The notes under the pieces were generated by a model, which was not told the DNA's origin, made no database searches, and saw only the letters and a list, made by a program, of their open reading frames with translations. This document shows positions 26,542-35,847 of a stretch of 64,000 nucleotides of DNA, one piece after another. The position numbers were made by a program, and so were the translations under genes. Source of the stretch: Arcticibacterium sp964021845 (GTDB taxonomy: Bacteria > Bacteroidota > Bacteroidia > Cytophagales > Spirosomataceae); NCBI RefSeq assembly GCF_964021845.1, contig NZ_CAXHZC010000003.1:124001-188000 (forward strand), given 5' to 3'. How positions within the stretch are numbered: the stretch's first letter is position 1; the number at the start of each line of letters is the position of its first letter.

Positions 26542-27528
26542 TCATGACTCAGAAGGTATAAGCCCAAAAGCCTTTTTTATGCTTCTAAAGCCACCCATTA
26601 CAAAAGGAGGCAACATATGATCTCTTATAAGTAATTTAAGATTTGGCACATTAGGGAAAGTAAGAAGTATGTATTTAAATATTATGGGAAAATTGCGAAA
26701 GTATCGGTTCCTATATTGCACCGAATTAAGCAACATATAATAGTACCTAGCAATATTTCTTTTAAGCCTTTTATTGTACTTGAAACCTGTCTCTGCGTTA
26801 AGTTTTTCATACATAAAAACACGATTCCATAGAAAAGATTTATCCTCATGGCTATCTGTGTGACTAAAACTAGCCAAGTTCTTTCTATAAACCGCCATAA
26901 CATCAGGCAGATATTTTATTTTCCCATTTCTAGCTGCAAGAATAATAATAGGGATATCACCACTTTTAGAGGTCAAAAACCAGTCTGGTGTTTTACCATA
27001 AGCCGAGGAGCGAATCATCAAACTTGCTGTAGCAGTAAACCAGATTTCATCTTCACCTATCATGTCATCCAATGTAAAAACATCTTTTTCAATGTTTTCA
27101 TTGACATAGTATGACGGGGCTTTTTGGTCAAAGAAATCAACTCTTGTGTTATGAAAACAAATAGCAAAGTCTTCATTCAGCTCAAGGAAATCTACTTGCT
27201 TTTGAAGTTTTTGTTCATCAATCCAAAAGTCATCGCCTTCGCACAAGGCCATATATTTGCCCTCCACCATATCCAAGGCTTTCTTGGAATTAGGCGTAAC
27301 ACCAAGATTAGGGTTATTATTATAATACCTAACTCTATAAGCTTTTGGGTGATTCTTAAGAATATTCTGAATAACATCGTCGGTTTTATCCGTGGAGCGG
27401 TCATTCCCGACTATAATTTCGTATTCAAAACTTGTTTCTTGGTTCAAAATAGAAAGTAAAGACTCTTCAATGAAAAGCTCATGATTGTAAGTTATCATGA
27501 CAACACTTACCATAGGATTCGCAACCAT
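26542..27528 (-). CDS. GT2-family glycosyltransferase
   Basis: This 328-residue protein begins with the GT-A pattern VSVVMITYNHELFIEESLLSILNQ, then VGNDRSTDKTDD and the metal-binding region ALCEGDDFWID. These are typical of family 2 glycosyltransferases that add one sugar from a nucleotide-sugar donor. No signal peptide or strong membrane helix is seen. The gene starts 6 bases after the NeuD-like gene, within the ACP-led operon. It probably extends a glycan that is then decorated by the acyl products of the operon, or makes a glycolipid. Donor and acceptor are unknown. Confidence 0.85.
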   Translation of the reverse strand: MVANPMVSVVMITYNHELFIEESLLSILNQETSFEYEIIVGNDRSTDKTDDVIQNILKNHPKAYRVRYYNNNPNLGVTPNSKKALDMVEGKYMALCEGDDFWIDEQKLQKQVDFLELNEDFAICFHNTRVDFFDQKAPSYYVNENIEKDVFTLDDMIGEDEIWFTATASLMIRSSAYGKTPDWFLTSKSGDIPIIILAARNGKIKYLPDVMAVYRKNLASFSHTDSHEDKSFLWNRVFMYEKLNAETGFKYNKRLKRNIARYYYMLLNSVQYRNRYFRNFPIIFKYILLTFPNVPNLKLLIRDHMLPPFVMGGFRSIKKAFGLIPSES

Positions 27529-27534
27529 ATTTTC

Positions 27535-28167
27535 TTACATTTTTCTGGCTGGGCTACCAAAAACGGATTCTCCCGGTTTAACATTTTTTACTACAAGGGA
27601 GCCCGCTCCTACCATAGCTCCTTTCCCAACCTTTTTCTTTGGAACTACCTTGGCAGCCGTTTGTAACATAACCTCATCTTCTAAAACAGTAAAACCAGTA
27701 ATAGTGCTATAGGAACTCATGTGAGACCATTTACCAACCTTGGCATCATGACCCAAACATGAAAAGTGTTGAAGCGAGACAAAGTCTGAAAGCGTGACAT
27801 CTACAGAAACAAAGACAAAGGAAAATATTAGAACACCCTTCAGATGACTGATATCAGACCTAACATTGGCTTGTAAATCAACTAGGTTAATAAACTCGCC
27901 ACCCTTGTCTAAAATAAGTTGAGCATACTGCTTTTTGGGTTGGACAGTCCCTAGAGCACAAGCAAAAACGTCATTTTCTTGAACCTCATAGCTTTCTACT
28001 CCACCTAAAATTGGAGGATAACCGTCATAAGGGTCTAAAGCATCGGACTTGTCATCAAGAAAGCCCTTGATAACGAATTCTGAATCTTTGTAGGCTTGGG
28101 TGTTTTTAGCTAGGTCAAAAACTTCTCTTCCAAAGCCTCTTGCCCCAATTATGATAAGGTTTTTCAT
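27535..28167 (-). CDS. NeuD/PglD-type sugar O- or N-acyltransferase
   Basis: This 210-residue protein has the NeuD layout: an N-terminal Rossmann-like part (KNLIIIGARGFGREVFDLA) and a C-terminal left-handed beta-helix with hexapeptide repeats. The likely catalytic His is in CLGHDAKVGKWSH. These enzymes normally move an acetyl group from acetyl-CoA to a nucleotide sugar. Because an ACP gene and two KAS III genes lie immediately upstream (the nearer 12 bases away), transfer of a non-acetyl acyl group from ACP is a reasonable idea but not shown. The GT2 gene follows after 6 bases. Confidence 0.82.
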   Translation of the reverse strand: MKNLIIIGARGFGREVFDLAKNTQAYKDSEFVIKGFLDDKSDALDPYDGYPPILGGVESYEVQENDVFACALGTVQPKKQYAQLILDKGGEFINLVDLQANVRSDISHLKGVLIFSFVFVSVDVTLSDFVSLQHFSCLGHDAKVGKWSHMSSYSTITGFTVLEDEVMLQTAAKVVPKKKVGKGAMVGAGSLVVKNVKPGESVFGSPARKM

Positions 28168-28179
28168 ATTAAATAATAT

Positions 28180-29154
28180 TTAAACAACAGTAAGCATATT
28201 TCCTCCCCAAGAGTACCCTACCCCAAAACCTGCCAAAACAATTTTGTCTCCGCTTTTAAAGCTATGTTTGTGCTCTTTTAAAACAATGGGTAATGTAGAA
28301 GAAACAGTATTTCCGCAGTTTTGCATATGCATTAAAAAGTTTTCCTTTTCAATACCCACCTTCTTTCTAAGGTGATTGAGCATAAAAGAATTGGCCTGAT
28401 GAAAAACAAACCAATCTATTCCTGAAACACTCTCTTCACCGTTCTTCTTTAATGTTCCGTCAATGAGACCCGGTACTGCAGCAATGGTAAAATTAAAAAC
28501 AGCAGAACCATTCATGTACAAGTAATCTTCCGCCGAATCATCACCCAGTTTAGTCGACTTCATTCCTCCATTTTTTACAATCAAGTCCTCATATCCACTG
28601 CCGTCTGTTCCTAATTCAAACTCCCCTATCTCCGCAAAGCCATCGGTACTTATTAGGCTTGCAGATGCCGCATCACCAAAAATAGTTCTATTCCCCTTGT
28701 CTGATGCTTGAATGTGCTTTGAATAGACTTCTGAGGTAATTAGTAATATATTTTGAGCAATACCTGCAGCAACCAAACCTTTTGCTAAAGCAAGACCATA
28801 AACATATCCTGAACAGCCTTGATTGAAGTCTAGTGCTCCTGCGGTTTTAGGAATCCCAAGCCTATCCTGCACCAAACAGGCGGTAGTAGGTAAGAAATAA
28901 TCAGGACTTTGTGTACAGAGCAAAACAAAGTCAATTTCGGAAGGGTCAATCTTATTTTCAGTAAAAAGCTTCTTAGAAGCAGAAACAGCCATGTCAGACA
29001 CAAACTCATCTTTAGCCGCAATATGTCTTTGACTTATACCTACCTTCTTTGCCACCTTCTCCACAGTCCATTCTGGAAACTCTTTGACTAGTTCTTCATT
29101 CGTCAAAATGGTTTCTGGCAAATAGTAAGAAATTGCTTTTAAAAAGGCTGCCAT
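28180..29154 (-). CDS. Beta-ketoacyl-ACP synthase III (FabH-like), copy 2
   Basis: This 324-residue thiolase-fold protein has an intact Cys-His-Asn triad: Cys114 in NQGCSGYVYG, His252 in FHQAN and Asn282 in NCGNTVSST. FabH enzymes condense an acyl-CoA with malonyl-ACP; some relatives transfer acyl groups to hydroxyls instead. The gene follows the first KAS III gene by 2 bases and is clearly different from it in sequence, so this is not a recent duplication. Together with the adjacent dedicated ACP it suggests a specialised acyl pathway, not general fatty-acid synthesis. The starter unit is unknown. Confidence 0.9.
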   Translation of the reverse strand: MAAFLKAISYYLPETILTNEELVKEFPEWTVEKVAKKVGISQRHIAAKDEFVSDMAVSASKKLFTENKIDPSEIDFVLLCTQSPDYFLPTTACLVQDRLGIPKTAGALDFNQGCSGYVYGLALAKGLVAAGIAQNILLITSEVYSKHIQASDKGNRTIFGDAASASLISTDGFAEIGEFELGTDGSGYEDLIVKNGGMKSTKLGDDSAEDYLYMNGSAVFNFTIAAVPGLIDGTLKKNGEESVSGIDWFVFHQANSFMLNHLRKKVGIEKENFLMHMQNCGNTVSSTLPIVLKEHKHSFKSGDKIVLAGFGVGYSWGGNMLTVV

Positions 29155-29156
29155 AA

Positions 29157-30212
29157 TTATCCGTTCAAATATCCTATCTCTGGAACTACTAAATTTTCTG
29201 TTTCAAAATAGACCGAAGCCCATGACAAACCAACACCAAAGCCACAAGCTATATTTTTCTGAGTAGTGCTTTTCAAGGTTTCCTGACGCTCACTAACCAA
29301 TGTTAAAGGAATAGTGGCGGAACTTGTATTACCAAACTTGCCTAAAGAATAGGGCACTTTAGATTCATCAATCTTTAACTTCTTTCGAATTTTCTCATTC
29401 ATAAAAAGATTGGCCTGATGAAAAACAAAATTATCAACAGTATCCATATCAATGTCAAAAAAAGAAACCAAGTCTTTCACACTGCTGGGGCCTTTGCTTA
29501 TTCCAAAAGAAAAAACATCCATTCCCTCTAAAACCAAATCTGCGTCGGTTCTGGTTACTCCTTCACCAACCTCTTTTTTTATAAAAGATTCTGCACTAAA
29601 AGGGCTTCTAAAACCTCCATCTTTTATGATAATAGCATCTTTGCCCGAGCCGTCTGTACCAAAGCTAAATTTCATTTCGGCAGCATCGGTATCGAACTCT
29701 AATGCCGTGGCAGTACCAGCATCTCCAAAAAGCGGATAAGTACTTCTGTCTTCTGGAGAACATGTGCGAGTAATAGTGTCCCCAACTAAAAGTAACCCTT
29801 TTTTGAAAAGTCCACCTTGCATTAAGGCAGCGATATTACTTAAACCAAACACATAGCCACTACATCCCATAGCTATATCAATGGCGTAAGAACCTTTCGA
29901 AAGGCCAAGTCTATCTTGCAGTATTGTAGCTGTAGCCGGAAGTAAATAATCCGGTGTTTGTCTTACAAATATCAAACAATCCACCTCTTCCGGGTACCAG
30001 TTTAATTCTTTTAAGAGCCTTTCGGCCGCATCATGACATAAATCTGAAGCACAAATATTCTCGGAAGCTACATGTCTTATTTGAATACCCGTGTTTTTTA
30101 GAACCTTTTCAGCATCAGAAACCAAAGGGTCAGTCAAATTGTCTTTCCTCAAGGCGGGAACCGTAGCTGCCAAGCCTCGAATACGAACATTAGGTATATT
30201 TAAATGTGACAT
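29157..30212 (-). CDS. Beta-ketoacyl-ACP synthase III (FabH-like), copy 1
   Basis: This 351-residue protein is longer than standard FabH (about 320 residues), mainly through an N-terminal extension and a middle insertion around residues 205-235. The catalytic set is intact: Cys117 in AMGCSGYVFG, His265 in FHQAN and Asn295 in FGNTSSAT. It lies 3 bases after the ACP gene and 2 bases before the second KAS III gene. The two synthases could act in sequence on different chain lengths, form a heterodimer, or split condensation and acyl transfer between them. General lipid synthesis is less likely given the glycan-type neighbours. Confidence 0.9.
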   Translation of the reverse strand: MSHLNIPNVRIRGLAATVPALRKDNLTDPLVSDAEKVLKNTGIQIRHVASENICASDLCHDAAERLLKELNWYPEEVDCLIFVRQTPDYLLPATATILQDRLGLSKGSYAIDIAMGCSGYVFGLSNIAALMQGGLFKKGLLLVGDTITRTCSPEDRSTYPLFGDAGTATALEFDTDAAEMKFSFGTDGSGKDAIIIKDGGFRSPFSAESFIKKEVGEGVTRTDADLVLEGMDVFSFGISKGPSSVKDLVSFFDIDMDTVDNFVFHQANLFMNEKIRKKLKIDESKVPYSLGKFGNTSSATIPLTLVSERQETLKSTTQKNIACGFGVGLSWASVYFETENLVVPEIGYLNG

Positions 30213-30215
30213 TTT

Positions 30216-30446
30216 TTATTTTTTTGAAGCCACTACATCCATTAAATCTTTAATCGTTGTAGAGTTTCTGATATCATCTCCACTTACTTTAACGCTGTAT
30301 TCCTCATCTACCATAGCTATTATCATTAAAGCCACCATAGAGTCCCACTCTTCTAGTTCTCTGAATTCTGTTTCAGGTTTGAATTCTGAAATATCAGTTT
30401 CATCAAATTGCTCAGCAAAAAGTTGAATAAATTCTTCTATATCCAT
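30216..30446 (-). CDS. Acyl carrier protein (specialised)
   Basis: This 76-residue acidic protein carries the phosphopantetheine site EEWDSMVALM with Ser36, in place of the usual housekeeping DSLDTVEL. The size and four-helix pattern fit an ACP. It is the first gene of the tight operon ACP - KAS III - KAS III - NeuD - GT2 - Rieske - FAD oxidoreductase, so it probably carries the acyl intermediate of that pathway. Ser36 must be modified by a phosphopantetheinyl transferase encoded elsewhere. An 82-base gap separates it from the upstream GT39-like gene. Confidence 0.9.
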   Translation of the reverse strand: MDIEEFIQLFAEQFDETDISEFKPETEFRELEEWDSMVALMIIAMVDEEYSVKVSGDDIRNSTTIKDLMDVVASKK

Positions 30447-30528
30447 ACGTTCCAGTTCCTTTTCTATGTATAAATTAATGCCACAAAGTTAACGAAAAAG
30501 ACAGTAATAATTATGATGTAGATCAGCC

Positions 30529-32532
30529 CTATAGCTTTCTCAAATAAAACGTACTTTCTATGACTGGTGTATCTGGTGTTTGATCACCTTCGTTAAGTTT
30601 TACATCACCCTCTTTAAAAGGTATTACACCTTCAGAATAGAACAAATACTCTGCCTCTTTTGGTATAGGTTTTACAGGAGCCCTAAACGGGTGAATAGGA
30701 ATTAAAGTCCTTTTAAAGTTAGCCCCCCATAAAGGATAAACATAATCTTCGTGTTCTTGTTGTGTACCTAAAGCCACAACAGCATCCTCTGGGACTAGCT
30801 TTTCAAAAGCATAGTATGCCTCTGTGCTTTCAGGACGAGTTTGTGTTAATTGTGCAATTCTATCCTGTTTAAAAATACTTCTTTCTCCTGTTAAAGGATA
30901 AAGCCCTCTGTGGGTTAATGTTAAAACCCCCGAAATTACGATTATCAAAGAACAGAATACTAAGTATACTTTACCTTTACCAAGTTCAAAGAACCAAGCT
31001 AATAAAGGAATAAACCATACCACCATGTTCATGAAATACCTGCCTTTAATAGGATCATAAGGTGCCGAAAAACAAAGCGACAAAAAGTGTAAAAGGCCAG
31101 CTATAATAAAAATTAAAGACAGCTGAACCTTCTCAGAAGTCCTGTCCTTCACGGCACGCATTAAGACAAAAAACAAAATTGGCACAACCAACAAAAAACT
31201 GACAATGCCCCAAAAAGGTCTTTCTTTATAAAAATGCATGGTTTCATTTCCCATCATTTCAAAAGGGTACACCACCCAGTATACACCCCGTTCTAAGCCA
31301 AACTTATCAAAAAACCTATTTGGCAAGTAACGGAAGACATTATTAACCTCAGAGCCTAACTGCGTGTTCCTAATACCATCTAATTGTAAAAAATCTGATG
31401 AATATCGTAGCACATTAAACTGAAAGTTCTTTAATTTTTCTACTCCAGAATAACCTTCTATACCATGCCATTTCATAACCTCCGCTGGGGCAGAAAGTGC
31501 ACCCAAACTAAATTCTCCAACCTCTTTAACATTAGCAATGTAACCGTTTGGCAACACATAAATGAATAGACCAAGAAACAATAAGGCGATGGTTTTGAGA
31601 ATTTTCTTTCTCACCTCGCCACTTTTCCAAATCATGAAAATAACCAAAATAGCGACTGGGGGCCCTATTAAAAGAAATGTTACTTTATGCGAAACCCAGA
31701 TGGAAGAAGACAAAACGAAAAGGCTTACATTTTTCCAAGAAGCATTTTTATAAACTTTTAGAAGATATAAAACAACCAAACCTAGGTATGCAGACTGTAC
31801 AATGTCCGTTTCTGTAGTAACAGCCTGAATTAAGGCAGAAGGGAGCAAAGCCGAAATTAGTCCAACAAAAATGGCTCCTCTTCTATTAGAAAAAATCTCT
31901 TGAGCTATACTATAACTCGTAATCACAAAAACCCAATATGAGAGGAAATGAATAAGTTTAAAGCCCTTTTCTCCAAAAATATGAAAACCTAATATTTGAA
32001 GAGATGGCAAGGAGTTAGGGTAAAAGTCAATAGACCAAGTGGTACCACTTAGTCTATCCATATTTCCATTTTGAATGTAATAGGCACACTTTACTAAATG
32101 TCCGGTCATACTATCCCATTCATTGGGAAAAGTGACAAAGAGAACATAAACATTAATAAATGTACATACTATTAAGCCACCAGCTAGAATAACAAAAATC
32201 AGCTTTTCAGCAAGCTTAAATTCAAACCAAATCTGTTTTTTTTCGGCTGTAGACTCTCTAAAAAGCGTTCTAAGCCTTATCCCTTCCCCCTCAGTAAAAC
32301 GAAGTGTTAAAAAATATAAAACTCCACATATTAAGGAAAGGCTAATTGACCAAGATATTGCACTTCCAGTTTGACCAAAGAAAGACAATACATAACCCAA
32401 GGGTATACATATGCCCACAAGACCCAAAAAAGTAAGAAGAAAATAAGAGCTGACACTTTTAGCTAAAGCTACACCAATTTTGTGCAACAGGAAAAAGAAT
32501 AATGCAAAGAATACAAGACTCACTATTATCAT
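30529..32532 (-). CDS. Polytopic membrane glycosyltransferase (GT39/ArnT-like)
   Basis: This 667-residue protein has about 12-13 membrane helices and a C-terminal extramembrane part of about 150 residues. The first large loop after residue 130 contains FPNEWDSMTGH, where ArnT/PMT-type enzymes keep an acidic catalytic residue. This fold uses polyprenyl-phosphate sugars to glycosylate lipids or proteins on the outer face of the inner membrane. It lies 9 bases after the DUF349 gene and 82 bases before the ACP gene, so it may be co-transcribed with the acyl/glycan operon. An O-antigen-ligase-like or other GT-C role is possible. Confidence 0.65.
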   Translation of the reverse strand: MIIVSLVFFALFFFLLHKIGVALAKSVSSYFLLTFLGLVGICIPLGYVLSFFGQTGSAISWSISLSLICGVLYFLTLRFTEGEGIRLRTLFRESTAEKKQIWFEFKLAEKLIFVILAGGLIVCTFINVYVLFVTFPNEWDSMTGHLVKCAYYIQNGNMDRLSGTTWSIDFYPNSLPSLQILGFHIFGEKGFKLIHFLSYWVFVITSYSIAQEIFSNRRGAIFVGLISALLPSALIQAVTTETDIVQSAYLGLVVLYLLKVYKNASWKNVSLFVLSSSIWVSHKVTFLLIGPPVAILVIFMIWKSGEVRKKILKTIALLFLGLFIYVLPNGYIANVKEVGEFSLGALSAPAEVMKWHGIEGYSGVEKLKNFQFNVLRYSSDFLQLDGIRNTQLGSEVNNVFRYLPNRFFDKFGLERGVYWVVYPFEMMGNETMHFYKERPFWGIVSFLLVVPILFFVLMRAVKDRTSEKVQLSLIFIIAGLLHFLSLCFSAPYDPIKGRYFMNMVVWFIPLLAWFFELGKGKVYLVFCSLIIVISGVLTLTHRGLYPLTGERSIFKQDRIAQLTQTRPESTEAYYAFEKLVPEDAVVALGTQQEHEDYVYPLWGANFKRTLIPIHPFRAPVKPIPKEAEYLFYSEGVIPFKEGDVKLNEGDQTPDTPVIESTFYLRKL

Positions 32533-32541
32533 TTGAACGCA

Positions 32542-33819
32542 TTAAGCACCCGCACTACGACGAATCTCCTCCAAGATTATTTCCTTCATAAGAAGCTTTC
32601 TCTTTTGAGTTTTGAGGTTGTTAAACATCATTCTATCCATGTCTCCGCTACCACTTCCTCCCACATTAGAAGTTTCTTCTAACTGCTGAAGGTCGTGACG
32701 TGCTCGACGAACAATATTCTCCATTTCACGGTACTTCGTATGGTTCTTTTGATCATCATCTAAGAAATTAAAAGTAGGGTGTTTTCTACCTACTACTTTC
32801 ATCAAGTAACTTAACTCAAATATTTTATCACAAGCAGCTCTAAATCGTTCTGCAACATTTCTATCAGCTACATGAGAAGGTACTCTAATGTTTTTCCACT
32901 CATTAAGAAGCACCTTGGCTTTAACGGTAGAGTCAAATATGGCATCATTTTCTGCGGCAGCTAATCTTTCTGCCTCTTTCATCATTCTTATTTGAGCTTC
33001 TACCCGAGGGTCTACTCTTCTTTGAATCTGAATTCCTTTTGCTTTACAATATTTCTCGTAGAATCCCGTGTTCGATTTCTTAAAATTCCTATAAAGGAAC
33101 TTCATCATTTTAGCTGGAAGCTCTCCTACTTCTTTCCATTCACGCTGCATGCGTTTCATGTCTTCAAAAGCATCATCCCAGTCTCTCCTTCTATGAAGGT
33201 CATAAGAAGTCTCTATCAAAGCTTCATACTTAGCCTTACGCTCATCAATGATTCTGTTTTGTTCATCAAAGAACGTTTTTCTTCTTTGATAGAATGAATC
33301 TAAAAGTGACTTAAATTCTTCTTCCTTTTCATCGTTCAGCTTTTTCTCAACAGGTCCGGTTCTAATCCAACGAGTTCTAATATCTTGAAGCTGATCGGAA
33401 ACTGGTCCCCAATCATCACTATTAGCAATGGCTTTTGTCTCAGAAAGTAGTTCTTCCTTAACCTTTAAGTTATTCTTTTGATTTAACTCAATCAAGCCAT
33501 TTAGATAAGCTTCCTTAATGTCCAATCTTGACAAAAGTGGAATAAAGTTTCCAATGCCATCAAAACTTTCTAATCTCTTTCTAAGTTGAAGTAATTTGGT
33601 AAGGTATGACCCTTTATTAGCAGCTTCGTCAATTTCCTTTTCCAGTTGTTCTACCTTTTTAACCGCTATATCATAACGATTAATAAAGTATTGAAAAGCT
33701 TCTTCTTCTGTTCTTTTAACTTCTCCAATTTGTCTTTCAGGTAGTTCTAAATACCCTTTTAAAAATACCTTACTGTCTTTGATGTAAGCGTATTCATTTT
33801 CTAAAGTAGCACCTTCCAT
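32542..33819 (-). CDS. DUF349-domain protein
   Basis: This 425-residue protein is highly charged and helical, with repeated segments of the DUF349 type. One contains RRDWDDAFEDMKRMQREWKE near residue 215, and a similar W-containing repeat lies around RTRWIRTGPVEKKLNDEKEE. It has no signal peptide or membrane helix. DUF349 proteins are common in Bacteroidota and their function is poorly defined; a nucleic-acid or ribosome-related role has been suggested for related domains. The ArnT-like gene follows after 9 bases, which may be accidental. Confidence 0.8.
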   Translation of the reverse strand: MEGATLENEYAYIKDSKVFLKGYLELPERQIGEVKRTEEEAFQYFINRYDIAVKKVEQLEKEIDEAANKGSYLTKLLQLRKRLESFDGIGNFIPLLSRLDIKEAYLNGLIELNQKNNLKVKEELLSETKAIANSDDWGPVSDQLQDIRTRWIRTGPVEKKLNDEKEEEFKSLLDSFYQRRKTFFDEQNRIIDERKAKYEALIETSYDLHRRRDWDDAFEDMKRMQREWKEVGELPAKMMKFLYRNFKKSNTGFYEKYCKAKGIQIQRRVDPRVEAQIRMMKEAERLAAAENDAIFDSTVKAKVLLNEWKNIRVPSHVADRNVAERFRAACDKIFELSYLMKVVGRKHPTFNFLDDDQKNHTKYREMENIVRRARHDLQQLEETSNVGGSGSGDMDRMMFNNLKTQKRKLLMKEIILEEIRRSAGA

Positions 33820-33957
33820 TTTTTATTGTATTTGAATCAGGCTAAAGGTTGTAGGTTTATAAACCGTAAAACTCGGGGTTTTTACTCACAATCCAAAATA
33901 GCGTTGGTTTAATTCGAAATAAAGGCCATCTAAAACAAGAGGCCATATTTCTATATA

Positions 33958-35526
33958 TTATTTAAAGAATTTTTTTACGTCAATTGCTTCTAAGTATCTA
34001 TTAAGTTCCTCTTTAACCTTTGGAAACAGGAAGAAAAGGCCAAACATATTAGGGAAAACTAATGCCAAAATCATAGCATCAGAAAAACCCCAAACGGCTG
34101 ACATATTAGCTGCTGCACCAATAACAATGAAGATTAAAAACATCACCTTATAAGACAAGTCAGCCATTTTACTTTTTCCAAAAAGGTACATCCAAGCTTG
34201 TAAACCATAATAAGACCATGAAATCATAGTAGAAATAGCAAACAAAACTATAGCTAATGTTAAAACATACGGAAACCATGGAATAGCGGACTCAAATGCC
34301 ATAGAAGTTAATACAGCCCCTTCTACCTCCACGCCATCAATCAAAACTGTAGAACCACCATATTCAAAAATTCCAGTACTATTATAAATAATAATTACCA
34401 GAGCCGTCATAGTACAAATAACTACCGTATCAATAAATGGCTCTAAAAGTGCTACTAAACCTTCCGATGCAGGATACTTAGTATTAACCGCTGAGTGAGC
34501 AATGGATGCAGAACCTGCACCTGCCTCGTTAGAGAAAGCCGCTCTTTGAAAACCTACCATCATTACACCAAAAAAACCACCCCATCCTGCTTCCATTGTA
34601 AAAGCACTAGAAAAGATTTCGCCAAATGCGTAACCAATCATATCATAGTTAGAGAAAATAATAAAAAGGCAAGCCAAAACATATATTCCAGCCATAAAAG
34701 GAACAATCTTTTCGGTTACAGAGGCAATTCTTTTTATACCTCCAATAATTACAATACCCACCAATACGGCTATACAAACTCCTATAATTGTTCCTGAACT
34801 TCCTCCAGTAATACCCATCAGCGAAGCTAACTGAGAAGCAGCTTGATTAGACTGGGCAGCATTACCACCTCCAAAAGATGCTCCGACACACAAAATAGCA
34901 AAAATCACGGCTAAGGCTTTTCCCAAACCAGATTTACCTATTTCTGTAAAACCTTTCTTAAGATAATACATAGGCCCACCATAGACCGTTCCGTCCTCAC
35001 CAATATCCCTATACTTAACACCTAAAGTACACTCCACAAACTTTGTGGACATTCCTAAAATCCCACAAACTATCATCCAAAATGTAGCTCCAGGACCTCC
35101 TAATCCTACTGCCAAAGCAACTCCAGCGATATTTCCCAGCCCAACAGTTCCCGAAACGGCAGTAGCCAAAGCTTGAAAATGACTTACTTCTCCTTGTTGT
35201 CCTTCCGCTCTTATGGTATCCACGATATCACCATCAACTACGTTGAGGTTTGATGTGGTTACCGGCTCTTCACCTTGCTCTATATGATCATATTTACCTC
35301 TAACTATATTGATAGCTAAAGGAAAACGTCGGATATTAATTACTGAAAAATAGATTGTAAAAACTAAAGCACCACCCACCAAAAGCACCAAGATAAATGG
35401 AACGTCAAAAACCCTAAAGAGAACAATGTTCCCCCAAGCCTCGGCAATAGGCGTAAACCAGTCGTTAATTATTTCGTCAATTCCTTTTTCAGGGGCCAAA
35501 AAGGCTAGGAAGTTTAATAGCATCAT
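33958..35526 (-). CDS. Alanine/glycine:cation symporter (AGCS family)
   Basis: This 522-residue inner-membrane protein has about 11 membrane helices. Family segments include GTVGLGNIAGVALAVGLGGP near 130, GMSTKFVECTLGVKYRD near 160, and GFQRAAFSNEAGAGSASIAHSA near 335. AGCS proteins import small amino acids such as alanine or glycine with Na+ or H+. It is a single gene, 138 bases upstream of the DUF349 gene and preceded by a 321-base region without genes. The length is within the family range. Substrate choice is not readable from the sequence. Confidence 0.93.
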   Translation of the reverse strand: MMLLNFLAFLAPEKGIDEIINDWFTPIAEAWGNIVLFRVFDVPFILVLLVGGALVFTIYFSVINIRRFPLAINIVRGKYDHIEQGEEPVTTSNLNVVDGDIVDTIRAEGQQGEVSHFQALATAVSGTVGLGNIAGVALAVGLGGPGATFWMIVCGILGMSTKFVECTLGVKYRDIGEDGTVYGGPMYYLKKGFTEIGKSGLGKALAVIFAILCVGASFGGGNAAQSNQAASQLASLMGITGGSSGTIIGVCIAVLVGIVIIGGIKRIASVTEKIVPFMAGIYVLACLFIIFSNYDMIGYAFGEIFSSAFTMEAGWGGFFGVMMVGFQRAAFSNEAGAGSASIAHSAVNTKYPASEGLVALLEPFIDTVVICTMTALVIIIYNSTGIFEYGGSTVLIDGVEVEGAVLTSMAFESAIPWFPYVLTLAIVLFAISTMISWSYYGLQAWMYLFGKSKMADLSYKVMFLIFIVIGAAANMSAVWGFSDAMILALVFPNMFGLFFLFPKVKEELNRYLEAIDVKKFFK

Positions 35527-35847
35527 TTTTAAATTGGGTTATAGCTTGTTTATAAAAGGTTTTAGCTCGCAAGATAAACGAATTAGTAACACTTATTAAG
35601 AAATATCGATATCAAATTACTTATTTCAGTATTCTTCCTTCATGATTTTACTGTTTTTTAGACCAAACACAAAATATGTAGGCAATTCAAACCATTTTTA
35701 GTTGCAAACCAAAATCCAAGATAATTCAGAGAATCGCCTTGGTTAATTATTGAACTCTCTAAAAGTTGTTCAACGCAATATAAACGAAAAAAAAGAGGCT
35801 TAAAAACTCAAGCCTCTATTAATTACTACTACGTCTCGTCGCACCTC
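35527..35847. other. 321-base intergenic region upstream of the AGCS gene
   Basis: No gene is supported here. The region is AT-rich and should carry the promoter of the AGCS symporter, but I found no clear TTTG / TAnnTTTG pair. Its right end holds the terminator of the PorP/SprF gene (35786-35817). No repeats or RNA gene were recognised. Confidence 0.6.
35786..35817 (-). terminator. Rho-independent terminator after the PorP/SprF gene
   Basis: On the minus strand AGAGGCTT and AAGCCTCT (35794-35801 and 35810-35817) form a perfect 8-base stem followed by an eight-T run. It lies about 30 bases after the stop of the PorP/SprF gene. Confidence 0.88.

Noticed and set aside
33854..33865. Palindrome GGTTTATAAACC upstream of the DUF349 gene
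   Set aside because: Twelve-base palindromes are expected many times by chance in 64 kb of AT-rich DNA, and it has no second copy nearby.
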